This document shows positions 12,701 to 23,719 of a DNA stretch of 64,000 nt, in pieces. The translations under genes and the position numbers were made by a program. Location: the NCBI GenBank assembly GCA_949126835.1, contig OX421507.1:33090082-33154081 (forward strand), given 5' to 3'. Numbering within the stretch: position 1 is the stretch's first letter; every line of letters starts with the position of its first letter. The notes beneath the pieces are model-generated. The model saw only the letters and a list, made by a program, of their open reading frames with translations. It was not told the origin of the DNA and made no database searches. This stretch comes from Anisus vortex (lineage: Eukaryota; Mollusca; Gastropoda; Planorbidae).

Positions 12701-14309
12701 CCACATCGCTACATTTTTTAATGAAAATAAATTCTAATCGGATTTTTATGGTAACGAAAAAATATTAAAAAAATATAAAAAATTGCCAAAAAATCGGAAT
12801 TTTAAGGGCTTTGTCGGAATGAGGGGTGAAAAATCTGTATAATTCCAAGAAAATCGGAAGGGTTGGCAGGTCTACTACGCTCATCCGTGGTCCGAGTCTA
12901 GTCTTGCATTTTTATTAATGTTTTCAATGATGTTAAGTTACTGGTTTTCCTGGTTTGTTAAGGCAATCCATTTCAATCCGTTTCCGAATGCCACTCGGAA
13001 AGAAAGAGTAGGCCTACTTATATGCATTTATTCTCGTTAGGCAATTGAGGATAAATTAATTAGAGGAAATTTTGTTAGAACTCTACTGTTTTACTTTTAT
13101 ATCGGTAAAAACTACATTTATTTGCTCTGTCTTATGTTTTTCGTAAAGTTTAAAGATTGTCAGTTAGCTCTTTGATCCTTTGATGTAAAAAAAAATGTTC
13201 ATAGATCTAGGCCTACACCGGTACTTATTGAGCCTAGAGAATTATATCCGTGTTCTTGCATTAAAAAAATGTCTCTAGGCCTATGCATTTTTTTTTTGCT
13301 TAATGTCAAAATCGCTCTGAGCTTACATTGTTTCTGGGCAGAGCTATAAAGTCTAAATAAACTTATTATCATCAGTATTCCGAGTCAGAAATAGAAATCT
13401 ATAGCCCTAGCCTATATAAAAAGGTTTCCGATAAAGATTTCTTGCTGTGTTGCCTTGTGATAAAAGTGATGCAGCTCGTGAACCTCGTTTTGGGTAATAT
13501 GGGAAGATCTTTGAGAGTTATCTTTTCTTTACAAATAGCCCGCCCATTTCCAGCTGAATATATGGAAGATATTTTTTAATTGGTTCGTTTGTTTGTGAAG
13601 AAATTGTAATGATGTCTTTAGAATAGAAAAACAGGAAATACAAAATAAGAAGCTAGAAAAAAGTCTTTGAGTATACATTTGTTAACCAGATAGATAGATA
13701 GGCCTACTTTACTACTTATCGCCCCTGCTGACTGCTCTAAAAAAAGTGAAATCTTATACTGTATTGCTTATTATGGGTGTATGGCTAGGCAGACACGTTT
13801 TAAATACGTGTTTATAATACAAAGTTAATTCAATAAGTTACATTGATCAAATCATTTGATTAAAAACAGTTTTCTATTCGTAAAACAATGTTCAGTTATC
13901 GAAAGAATTATAATTATCTATTTTACCATGTTTGTTTAATCTATTTAATCTATCTCTATCTACTAAATCTATCTAATTATCTATCTATCTATCTGTCTGT
14001 CTGTCCATCCATCTATCCATCTATCTATCAAATCTATCTATCTATCTGTCTGTCTGTCCATCTATCTATCAAATATATCTATCAAATCTATCTATCTATC
14101 TATCTAGGGCCTACTTATCTATCTATCCACCTTTCTGTCTGTCTATCTATCAAACATATCTATCTATCCATTTATTATCTATCTATAAGCCATCTACTTA
14201 TTATCTATTTCTATTTATTCATGAATCTGTCTATTAATGTCTATTATTTATCTTTTTTCTTTATATCTGTCTGTTTTTCATTTATATAACATCTGACTCC
14301 CCTCTTTCC

Positions 14310-14384
<75 letters not shown>

Positions 14385-17300
14385 AGACTAGAAGATAGTT
14401 GTTTACGATAGTCTGTATAAATGTGTATATATTATATCCAAGCTACGGTGATTATCCTAAACGTATTAAGGATTAGGGTTAGTGGATCGGGTTAGGTTTA
14501 TATTAAGCTTACATATAGGCCTATAGGCTACATTTCGTCTTTATGCGCAGTGACTACAACATGAAGCGTATCGTGTAGGCATAGCTTGGAGCCGACAAGA
14601 AGACGCAGTGATTATGTTATCTTATCTCATAAGTTTATAGACATTCCTTCTAGATAGAAGATTATTACGTCACTCCTGCAGGGATCGGTGTCGGGAGTAG
14701 GGTTAGAACCCGGGCTGTCGTGGTTGACAGTTGACAGTTGACAGTTGACAGTTGACAGTTGACAGTCCAGTGAACTAACCGCTAACTATGTAGGGTATAG
14801 TAATATGTTGTTTCATTCAAAGTACACTTTCAGATAGTTTGATCTGCGTTTATTGGTTGGATTAAATTACATTCTTTCCAAACCCTTTATTTTACATCAT
14901 AAACAGTTGGTCTAAGTTATTACTGTGACAGCTTATAATACAACTGCTACTGACAAATAGAAATAGCTTGAGCACCTATACAGATTACTATATAACAAAT
15001 TTACAACTTAACAATAAGAAAGAAATAATCAAGGGTAACGTGCTAAGTAGTAATAGTACAGAGGACTTTTTATAATAAATATTGGTCTTCATAATAGTGT
15101 AATGAACTCATGAAATGTTTTTTTTTTACAAATAATAGATCACCATTGAGTTATGCTTTTAGGTCAGTGATATTCCTTCTTATTTTCCACAATCATAAAT
15201 GCTTTTTTTTTTCATGTGCGATCTATAATAATATACTCTTTATTATTGTGTGCACATTTATGGGTAATTAAATCGTCAGCACAATTTCGAGTTAATGCCC
15301 TTTTCTTCCCATCTACCAAATGAATGTTATCAAAGAGTGATACAGCTCAATGGTGAGGAATTATTGCTAAATGTAAGGTTATGCTTGTGTTTATGAGTGG
15401 GTGTATCTACGTGACATACACTGCATGCAGAAGTCATTAATTATGAAGAACTTCTCGTTTTGACTTGCATTGAAACTAATTATCTGCTTTCCGTGGGTTT
15501 CCGCGTGCCATTAAAATTGCTCAATGTGACAAGTTTGTCTAGCGTTTCGTAGGTTGCTGACCCCTGCTAAAGTGAAGTTTCTCTCTATCTTACCTCTCTC
15601 TATATCTCTTGCAAAAAAAATTTGTCTTTAATTTGAATTGAAGGCTAACATTGTAAAGTGTTTTTTTCTCTACAGGTTTGGATTCTGCTGGTAAAACCAC
15701 AATATTGTACAGACTGAAGCTGGATGATTTGGTAACAACAATACCTACAATAGGTTGGTAATACCATCTATTTACTGCTTTCAAAAAGAATGAATTAAAA
15801 AAACATTTTCTAAAGATAAACTCTAATTTACAGAATAGAACAATAAGTAGGCCTACAGGAGATTGCAATGTATATGTTCATTATTATACACATAATGATT
15901 TATTAAAGTTTAGATAATTTTCATCAGTTCAATGTTTTTATTGCTTTTTGTAAAAATTATTGTGTATTATTGTGTATTATTGTGTTTATTGTGTTTATTG
16001 TGTTTATTGTGTTTATTGTGTTTATTGTGTATTATTGTGTATTATTGTGTATTATTGTGTATTATTGTGTATTATTGTGTATTATTGTGTATTATTGTGT
16101 ATTATTGTGTATTATTGTGTATTATTGTGTTTATTGTGTTTATTGTGTATTATTGTGTATTATTGTGTATTATTGTGTATTATTGTGTTTATTGTGTATT
16201 ATTGTGTATTATTGTGTATTATTGTGTATTATTGTGTATTATTGTGTATTATTGTGTTTATTGTGTATTATTGTGTATTATTGTGTATTATTGTGTATTA
16301 TTGTGTATTATTGTGTATTATTGTGTATTATTGTGTATTATTGTGTATTATTGTGTATTATTGTGTATTATTGTGTATTATTGTGTATTATTGTGTATTA
16401 TTGTGTATTATTGTGTATTATTGTGCATTATTGTGCATTATTGTGCATTATTGTGCATTATTGTGCATTATTGTGTATTATTGTGTATTATTGTGTATTA
16501 TTGTGTATTATTGTGTATTATTGTGTATTATTGTGTATTATTGTGTATTATTGTGTATTATTGTGTATTATTATGTATTATTATGTATTATTGTGTAGTA
16601 TTGTGTAGTATTGTGTAGTATTGTGTATTATTGTGTATTATTGTGTATTATTGTGTATTATTATGTATTATTGTGTATTATTGTGTATTATTGTGTATTA
16701 TTATGTATTATTGTGTATTATTGTGTATTATTGTGTATTATTGTGTATTATTGTGTATTATTGTGTATTATTATGTATTATTATGTATTATTGTGTTTTA
16801 TTATCACAGGATTTAATGTTGAAAGTATACAGTACAAAGACCTTCACCTTACAGCTTGGGATATTGGCAGTAGAGATAAAATTGTAAGGAGTGTATTTCA
16901 TCCTAGTCTACTTATAATCAAACTGTTACAGAAAAAAACTCTGGATAGGAGATTCTTATTTAAAAAAAATAAACATGTATTATATTACATTCCTATTGCT
17001 AATGGCATTTATTAGTTGATGTGTGGAGTTAATAAGATTGGTGATGCAGATGTGTGGAGTGAATAAGATTGGTGATGCAGATGTGTGGAGTGAATAAGAT
17101 TGGTGATGTAGATGTGTGGAGTGAATAAGATTGATGTTGTAGATGTTTAGAGTGAATAAGATTGATGTTGTAGATGTGTGGAGTGAATAAGATTGATGTT
17201 GTAGATGTGTGGAGTGAATAAGATTGATGTTGTAGATATGTGGAGTGAATAAGATTGATGTTGTAGATGTGTGGAGTGAATAAGATTGATGTTGTAGATA

Positions 17301-20300
17301 TGTGGAGTGAAAAAGATTGATGTTGTAGATGTGTGGAGTGAATAAGATTGATGTTGTAGATATGTGGAGTGAATAAGATTGATGTTGTAGATGTGTGGAG
17401 TGAATAAGATTGATGTTGTAGATATGTGGAGTGAATAAGATTGATGTTGTAGATGTTTAGAGTGAATAAGATAGGTGATGCAGATGTGTGAAGTTAATAA
17501 GATTGATGTTGTAGATATGTGGAGTGAATAAGGTTGATGTTGTAGATGTTTAGAGTGAATAAGATTGATGTTGTAGATGTTTAGAGTGAATAAGATAGGT
17601 GATGTAGATGTGTGGAGTTAATAAGATTGGTGTTGTAGATGTGTCGAGTGAATAAGATTGGTGATGCAGATGTGTGGAGTTAATAAGATTGATGTTGTAG
17701 ATGTGTGGAGTGAATAAGATTGGTGATATAGATATGTGGAGTTAATAAGATTGATGTTGTAGATGTGTCGAGTGAATAAGATTGGTGATGCAGATGTGTG
17801 AAGTTAATAAGATTGATGATGTAGATGGGTGGAGTGAATAAGATTGGTGATGTAGATGTTTAGAGTGAATATGATTGATGTGTAGATGTTTAGAGTGAAA
17901 AAGATTGGTGATGTAGATGTGTGGAGTGAATAAGATTTATGTTGTAGATATGTGGAGTCAATAAGATTGGTGTTGTAGATGTGTCAAGTGAATAAGATTG
18001 GTGATGTAGATGTGTGGAGTTAATAAGATTGATGTTGTAGATATGTGGAGTCAATAAGATTGGTGTTGTAGATGTGTGGAGTGAATAAGATTGATGTTGT
18101 AGATGTGTGGAGTGAATAAGATAGGTGATATAGATGTGTGGAGTGAATAAGATTGGTGATGCAGATGTGTGAAGTTAATAAGATTGATGATGTAGATGGG
18201 TGGAGTGAATAAGATTGGTGATGTAGATATTTAGAGTGAATAAGATTGATGTTGTAGATGTTTAGAGTGAATAAGATAGGTGATGTAGATGTGTGGAGTG
18301 AATAAGATTGATGTTGTAGATATGTGGAGTCAATAAGATTGGTGTTGTAGATGTGTGGAGTGAATAAGATTGATGTTGTAGATGTGTGGAGTTAATAAGA
18401 TTGATGTTGTAGATGTGTGGAGTGAATAAGATTGGTGATGTAGATGTGTGGAGTGAATAAGATTGATGTTGTAGATGTGTGGAGTGAATAAGATAGGTGA
18501 TATAGATGTGTGGAGTGAATAAGATTGGTGATGCAGATGTGTGAAGTTAATAAGATTGATGATGTAGATGGGTGGAGTGAATAAGATTGGTGATGTAGAT
18601 ATTTAGAGTGAATAAGATTGATGTTGTAGATGTTTAGAGTGAATAAGATAGGTGATGTAGATGTGTGGAGTGAATAAGATTGATGTTGTAGATATGTGGA
18701 GTCAATAAGATTGGTGTTGTAGATGTGTGGAGTGAATAAGATTGATGTTGTAGATGTGTGGAGTTAATAAGATTGATGTTGTAGATGTGTGGAGTGAATA
18801 AGATTGGTGATGTAGATGTGTGGAGTGAATAAGATTGATGTTGTAGATGTGTGGAGTGAATAAGATTGGTGTTGTAGATGTGTGGAGTGAATAAGATTGG
18901 TGTTGTAGATGTGTGGAGTGAATAAGATTGATGTTGTAGATGTGTCGATTGAATAACATTGATGTTGTAGATGTGCTGACCAAATGTTTACTGTATTCCA
19001 AAGCCAATACTTGCTAGTAAATTCTATAGACCAAAAATATTTAGGCCCTATTGATGCATTAATGAAAAACTTCACAAAATTTCTGATTGGCATAAATTTT
19101 TATACAATTTAGAACAGCACATTTTATAACAATGTGTATACCAATATTGTTTATTTAGATGATGAGTAGAATTACTTTTATGCACATGCCATAGTACTAT
19201 ACAAATTTATTGTACTTTTTAGGAAGAGACTTCCTCATTTATTTAATAGGCTGCATTTCTTCCCCGTCTAGTTTAATGAGGAAAGTTTTAAACATTTGAC
19301 ATGGAAATGCAACTGATATAACTTTTTTTTTTTTAATCTGGTATGCCCCAAACAAAACTATATATATCAATAGAAGGTTGATAATAAATATATCATATAG
19401 ATGTTGAAAGAAATATTTTATTGTAGGCCTAACTTTTATATTTCAGCGTCCATTGTTCCGCCATTATTACAAAGGAGCAGATGCCGTTGTATTTGTAATT
19501 GACAGCCATGATCCAGAACGGTTAGATGAGCTAAATTACGATGTTGTCAAGCCAGCCATGAATGCAGAGGAGCTCACCAGTGCAGTATTCTTATTTCTGG
19601 CCAACAAAATGGACTTACCTGACACCATGTCTGTTGAAGAGATTTCAGAAAGATTGGGATTAAAATATTTAAAACATCCATGGGGTAAACTTTACAATTT
19701 TTGAAATGAATGTGTTTTTTTCTGAAATTAATGTTTTTTTCTGATATTTATTTCACTGTCCCTACTGAACAAACTTTGTTGAAAGGTAAAAAGTTGACAG
19801 AGTTAATGTTCGTTTATTGGGAATATTTGTTAAATACTTCCCCTCACTCCTCAAGCTTGATTTTTGCAAACTTTAAAATGTGCAACTGAAGGTTAGTATT
19901 GGACATGATGCTCTGGGGGCATTACATGGGATCTTCCTTTCCAAGGAGCTTAAATTGGGTTGGAATCTAGGTCAAAAAGATTTTTTGCTTACCTGACATC
20001 AGTTGGGTAAAGTAAAGACTACTGGGTTTTGTTCTGGCCATACAATCTCACTTGTAAGCAGCAAACATGGAAAATGCTTAGCCTAACTCTGCATTATGGT
20101 CTGAAGGGTTACACTAAGAACAAACTTCATTTTACCTTTATCAAAATATACTTTCAATACTAGTATTTGATCTATTTCCTTTAGTATAAATATTTTAATT
20201 TTTCAAATAGGCCCATTATATTTTTGTATGCCTTGAGAAAATATAGGTCTCTTTTTGTTCAAAAGGTTAATAGATTAGGCCTATTATTATTACCAATATT

Positions 20301-23300
20301 AAATTTTCCATTTATATTTGATCAATTTTATCAGTGGACTAGTGATTAACCATATCATCAAGCACAGTCTTTTTTTTTATAAATTTGTTAGCTAAATTAT
20401 ATAAGGCGTTTCCCGTGGTAACAATTAAGCATACATTAAAGCAGTGATCTGCAACCTTTTGATAATAGTGTGTTTAAGTAGGATTCCTTATTCTGCGTGC
20501 CAAGAGTCAAATATTTATCCTGTTCTAGCAATGATTTTCTTATAGAAAAGACTCGATTTACTTTTCTTTAAGGTCTCCCGCGTGCAATTTAAAATCGCTC
20601 TGCATGTCAAGTCTGGCACGTGTGCCGTTGGTAGCCTACCCCGACATTAAAGAACAAATGGCACATACTTTCTATTTGGAATATATTATATTAATAGCAT
20701 ATAATTGTTCACTTTTAATTTAGATAACCTTTTTTTGATAATTATTAATTTAGATAATATAGTTAAGCCATAGGATACAAATACAATAAATAAATATAAA
20801 ATACAATAGCGTTTTATTCTAACCACTCTGCTAGGAAGGAGAAATTTAAGAAGCGAAATCACAAAATTAAAATAAAAGACAATAAAGGCCCGTTTTTTTA
20901 TAGAGAGATAACATAATATAGACTTAGGCAAATTGATATTCACAATATTTAAGGAAACTTTAACATCCTGAAAATTGGTATAAATTAAAATAGTGTAATC
21001 AGGAAAATTATAGATTATTTAGAATTCATGCAAATTGGTTTTCATAATGTGTTTATACTATAGGTTACTAGGTCGTACCTTACAATTATAATTGGTATAC
21101 TAAATAACCTACATATAGTTAAGCCTTACTATAGTATACAAATGCAACAAATCAATAATAAAATGTAAAATATAATTATTACTGTTTTATTCATTAAAAA
21201 TAATTAGAAATACTAAAAATACTGACAAATTGTCAATATAAAAACAAATTGAATCATGTAAATATAGACGAAGTATTTGTTTGTACCAAACATTTAAAAA
21301 ATATTATCAGCTGAGAAAAAAACTCAGTTCATTGTGTTCCAGTTGTAACCACTCTGTTAGGGATGACACATGTAGCGAAATGACAAAAGTAAAATATAAG
21401 ATAATAAAGGCACCTGTCTTTAAATTAACTCATGGGGATCTGACTTTACAAACACAGTCTACTTTATATCATCATCATCAATCCCTTGACCATTGTGGTC
21501 ATTTGGGGGGAGTGAATGGACACATCAGCAGTCAACCTTCTCCATTTTTGCCTATCTCGAGTAATTGTCAATAGTTCAGTCAACTGCAGCCCTGTCCAAT
21601 CTTTTATGTTGTCGAACTAGTATATATGGATATATATGGATAAAAAAATTGATTGCATTGTTATCATAGAGATTTTAAACTAGATTGAATGTTCAGGTGA
21701 TAAAAATGCCAATCTTTACAAATTCTTAACTGATATGATTTTCAAATTATATTGAGTAACTAAACAAATACATATGTGTTATATTTTATTGCAGGTATTA
21801 TACCAGTAAGTGCTGTTAGTGGGGAAGGTCTTCAGGATGCCTTGCAGTGGCTGGCTATACGACTTGGATCATCACAGGTTAAACCAAGCAACTTCGCGGC
21901 CACACAGCCTCAGCCAAAGAAATCAAAGCCCTTAAAAGAATGCTACACACAGTCATCACTTTCCTCAGCATCCTCCACAGCAACATCCAAAGCTGACAAA
22001 TCAAAGCTAGCTCAGAAAGGTGGCTCAAACTTGAGCCCTCAGAAGCCAGTCATTTTTGTTAATTCAAAGCTTTACATGGATACTAGAGTGGCTCAGTCAA
22101 TGTCTTCTGGGTCTGCAGAAAACACTTCCTCCACTATGTCTGCCCCTGTGTCTTCAGTGTCGACGCCATCCAGTAATTACAGGTATGCTGCTTATACCCC
22201 TAGGAAAACTCCAGGAAGTGTCATGAACTCTTTTTCCTCCTATTCAATAGCACAGTCGATGCGAGAGGATATGTCAAGAAGAAAGTATAGTGCCATTTCA
22301 AGAAGTGATATTCGCAAGCTGAGCTGTGCTTCACTGAGTGATTCACCTGGAGCTAGGAAGCTGAGTGCTGCTTCATTGTTGGACTGTCCAAGTGCCAGGA
22401 AGATGAGCTCTGTGTCACTTATGGATACCCCGTATCGACGCAAGATGAGCACATCCTTTGTCATAGATCCTCCATGCTATCGAAAGTTTAGCTCTGTGTC
22501 ATTGATGGACACACCATCTGGCAGAAAGCTAAGTATTGCCTCTTTGGGAGATCCCAGGTTGACAGACACACCTTACGGCAGGAAAAACATTGACGCATCT
22601 GATGGGGAATGTGTGAGAAAACTTAGTGCTGTTTCTTTAGGGGATCAAACTTTTCCAGACTCTCAATATGGAAGGAAGCTCAGTGCTGTCTCATTAACTG
22701 ACTCTAAAGACAATGTAGACAGGCCAAAAATGTCATACTTATCAGCCGACCCAACAGCTTTGTCCACTCCCCCAACCTCAAAACGCAGATCTGAAGATCT
22801 GTCACTACAAGGCTTTGGAAGCTTTACCCCTATAATGGCAGACTATATACACAATGACAGAAAAGACAGTGACACATCAGCAGATTCTTTAAATATAGTT
22901 TCTCCCTCTGAGCACATTCAGCCTCATTTAAGACCACTTGGTCTGAAAAAGTCTCCGTTCTTGTCCAACTCTGCTAAATATGTCGTGAACTCGATTGAGG
23001 CTGAAAAAGAGATCCACTATGAAGAACTCTTCCGACTCCTCCCAGACAGAATGACCAATATGAATGCATACAGGGAATCCTTTCTTATGGCCAACGACCG
23101 CATGGCTCACCATCAAAATCTGTTAAGTGCCCTTGATCAGACCAATGCTAACACATCATTGTTAACTCACGCCAATAATATTCAAACCTCAAAGAGCAAT
23201 CCAATCAAAAAGGGAAATAAATCATACAGACAATCCAGTCAGGACTCTGACAGCTCAAACTCTTCTGGTAATGGAAAGCGATCCAATCTTGATCTGCTCT

Positions 23301-23662
23301 GCACGCCCACAAAGCGTTGGCACAGCCAGTCCAGGAGGTCTAGGGGTCAATCAAAGGAGAAAGACATGCCTGTGGTGAATTCGTCTTTCAGGGGCGCCTA
23401 TTGTTCCAGGGCGTACAGTGCTTTCAAATGTCTGTTTTTCAGGCCAACCAAAGAGGAGATGCAGCATGAGACCAACAGCGCCAGCAGCAGCGATGATGAG
23501 AACGACAACTGCAATGATCACTGCTCCAACAACAGACTAGACAATGAAAAGCAGGAAAATAAGGGAGACAAATGTATTGGAAACACAATTCATATTACAA
23601 TAGAAGACATTAAAGATGACGGTGAACATAAAGAAACTGTCTTTAACATCAAAGAATCATAA
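3755..23662 (+). CDS. ARF-like small GTPase with altered catalytic motif and long Ser-rich tail (5 exons)
   Basis: Exons 3755-3809, 15676-15753, 16810-16883, 19447-19684 and 21795-23662 join in phase to 770 codons. The N-terminus MGNLWAKL resembles ARF1, with Gly2 for N-myristoylation. Residues 1-176 form an ARF fold: P-loop GLDSAGKTT, switch I TTIPTIGFNVE, NKMD, and the SAVSGEGL loop. The switch II motif, WDVGGQ in ARFs, reads WDIGSR, so the second Gly and the catalytic Gln (Q71 in ARF1) are Ser and Arg. Exon 5 adds about 590 residues; residues ~308-455 hold ten RK[LMF]S repeats matching the R-K-x-S pattern of basophilic kinases such as PKA. The end is acidic after a FKCLFF segment. Ordinary ARFs have about 180 residues. 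AATAAA follows at 23714. I infer slow or absent intrinsic hydrolysis and a phospho-regulated tail. No gene name can be assigned with confidence. Confidence 0.9.
3791..4178 (+). repeat. 43-bp minisatellite copying the exon 1 splice donor
   Basis: Nine units of 43 bp. Each contains the last ~19 coding bases of GTPase exon 1, the donor and ~24 intron bases. GT positions are 3810 (true donor), then 3853, 3896, 3939, 3982, 4025, 4068, 4111 and 4154. The first six read CTTG|GTGAGT. The last three have mutated to CTTGTTGAGT and lost the GT-AG type donor. Confidence 0.93.
4179..4792. other. Intron 1 sequence left of the LTR element
   Basis: AT-rich intron with no reading frame or recognised element. 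It ends in CACAAC at the insertion point of the LTR retrotransposon. Confidence 0.5.
4793..5418 (-). repeat. 3' LTR
   Basis: 626-bp long terminal repeat, nearly identical to 10491-11116. On the plus strand it starts TGTTATGGACC and ends GATTCGTAACA. It is the 3' LTR because the coding region reads on the minus strand. Confidence 0.93.
5419..5431 (-). promoter_or_regulatory. Polypurine tract of the LTR element
   Basis: On the minus strand AGAAGGGGGGGGA lies immediately before the 3' LTR, the expected place for the second-strand primer of a retrotransposon. Confidence 0.8.
5432..7602 (-). other. Non-coding 3' internal region of the LTR element
   Basis: About 2.2 kb of very AT-rich DNA between the end of the Gag-protease frame and the polypurine tract. 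No reverse transcriptase, RNase H or envelope-like frame is visible on either strand. In a complete element pol would be expected here or upstream, so this is either unrelated filler or heavily decayed sequence. Confidence 0.55.
7603..9945 (-). pseudogene. Gag-protease frame fused to an integrase remnant
   Basis: An open frame runs from about 9945 to a stop at 7603, with the first ATG at 9822. Numbered from that ATG: residues ~1-128 look like the helical SCAN-related Gag domain of some gypsy elements; 172-185 is a CX2CX4HX4C zinc knuckle; the retropepsin motif DTGAS is near 339; then a long charged Lys/Glu-rich spacer; from ~578 comes a piece resembling the integrase core end ([15 protein letters not shown]), followed by degenerate integrase C-terminal sequence. 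Nothing resembling reverse transcriptase or RNase H lies between protease and integrase, so an internal deletion has joined them in frame. The frame is one base out of register with the preceding gag frame. Confidence 0.75.
9927..10316 (-). CDS. N-terminal gag frame of the LTR element
   Basis: A 129-residue frame begins with ATG 174 bp inside the 5' LTR. It is rich in Lys and Glu, with a likely coiled coil in its second half ([12 protein letters not shown]). It stops at 9927, while the rest of Gag continues in the -1 frame, overlapping by about 20 bases. Its position right after the leader identifies it as the start of gag. The sequence alone gives no specific homology. Confidence 0.6.
   Translation of the reverse strand: MEFIENPEEEVLKTLSIKKLKEIAEILKIEVTETTPSRTVLTQQIKDVLIASGKLKVESRAEGYQVEGQMSEQFRFQLEMKRLEIEERRLEIESQERDKKSQRESQERIELAKIGATKKESHNDVEMAR
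10317..10490 (-). other. Leader and presumed primer-binding site of the LTR element
   Basis: Next to the 5' LTR the minus strand reads GTTTGGGGTCTTCGTCCG. A TGG three bases in fits a primer-binding site pairing with a tRNA CCA end. I cannot name the tRNA. Confidence 0.45.
10491..11116 (-). repeat. 5' LTR
   Basis: Partner of 4793-5418, 626 bp, ending next to CAAC as expected for the target duplication. As the 5' LTR on the minus strand it would carry the element promoter, which would fire antisense to the host GTPase gene. Confidence 0.93.
11205..11400 (+). mobile_element. LINE 3' end fragment (family B)
   Basis: This stretch shares the blocks GCTGGACTAAAAA, GTGAAACTCTGTCATCTGTT, GTGGACCCTTTCCTC and ATGAAGAAGAA with the minus-strand sequence at 45655-46020, where an RT-element C-terminal frame precedes them. 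It is therefore a short 5'-truncated copy of the same non-LTR family. Confidence 0.65.
11401..12150. other. Intron 1 sequence without recognised features
   Basis: AT-rich DNA with several short frames on the minus strand that lack domain signals and codon bias. I see no gene here. Confidence 0.4.
12204..12876. mobile_element. Candidate DNA transposon with terminal inverted repeats
   Basis: The left end AGACCTGCCAACGT and the right end GGGTTGGCAGGTCT are imperfect inverse complements. Both neighbour the related strings AAAAATCTGTAT and CGGAAGG. The sequence left of it (GAAGATTATTACGTC) matches the SINE tail near 14660, suggesting insertion into a SINE. No exact target duplication was found, so the assignment is tentative. 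Confidence 0.45.
12881..13970. other. Intron 1 sequence without recognised features
   Basis: No gene or element is recognised. Four copies of the palindrome TAGGCCTA fall here (13009, 13208, 13276, 13699). Confidence 0.4.
13976..14220. repeat. ATCT/GATA tetranucleotide repeat
   Basis: Long run of ATCT with GTCT and CATC variants. It makes a spurious Tyr/Leu/Ser-rich frame. Confidence 0.9.
14311..14383. repeat. CT/GA microsatellite
   Basis: Uninterrupted CT dinucleotides for about 70 bp. Confidence 0.95.
14645..14796 (-). mobile_element. tRNA-derived SINE fragment with an expanded heptamer
   Basis: On the minus strand a polymerase III A-box-like TAGTTAGCGGTTAG and a B-box-like GGGTTCTAACCC have tRNA-like order. 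Between them lies (TTGACAG)x6 (plus strand 14724-14765), an expansion at the place of the tRNA anticodon arm. The tail GACGTAATAATCTTC recurs near 12190. Confidence 0.6.
15475..15564. mobile_element. One end of a hAT-type element
   Basis: The inverse complement starts CAGGGGTCAGCAACCTACG, a typical hAT terminus, and continues into a segment resembling the right half of 20442-20644. The other end and a target duplication were not found. Confidence 0.5.
15960..16799 (+). repeat. Decamer array TATTATTGTG running up to the exon 3 acceptor
   Basis: About 80 copies of a 10-bp unit, with blocks of TTTATTGTG and variants carrying C, A or AG. The array ends about 10 bases before the GTPase exon 3 acceptor (AG at 16808-16809). 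All three forward frames are open over long distances, producing artefactual Cys/Val/Ile-rich frames. Confidence 0.95.
17028..18972 (+). repeat. 31-bp minisatellite in GTPase intron 3, over 60 copies
   Basis: Units built from GGAGTGAATAAGATTGATG plus TTGTAGATGTGT, with many single-base variants and higher-order blocks. For example, the stretches near 18030-18430 and 18440-18800 repeat the same order of variants. Confidence 0.93.
19985..20062 (+). mobile_element. SINE fragment
   Basis: Contains TACCTGACATCAGTTGGGTA, AAGTAAAG and GGCCATACAATC in the same order as the body of the complete SINEs at 27785 and 40648. Confidence 0.6.
20442..20644. mobile_element. 203-bp hAT-type MITE
   Basis: The left end is CAGTGATCTGCAACC; the right end inverse complement is TCGGGGTAGGCTACC. 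It is flanked by a perfect 8-bp duplication CATTAAAG (20434-20441 and 20645-20652). It lies in intron 4 of the GTPase gene. Confidence 0.82.
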
Positions 23663-23713
23663 TGACTATTTATTTATTTCTTTTCTACAATTGGATAAAT
23701 TAATATTTCCCCT

Positions 23714-23719
23714 AATAAA
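23714..23719 (+). promoter_or_regulatory. Candidate poly(A) signal of the ARF-like gene
   Basis: AATAAA 52 bases after the stop codon. Further AATAAA copies occur within the next 300 bases, so the 3' end may vary. Confidence 0.5.

Noticed and set aside
15932..17015. Cys/Val/Ile-rich frames of up to 228 codons
   Set aside because: Three overlapping forward frames through a 10-bp repeat without stops; low-complexity artefact.
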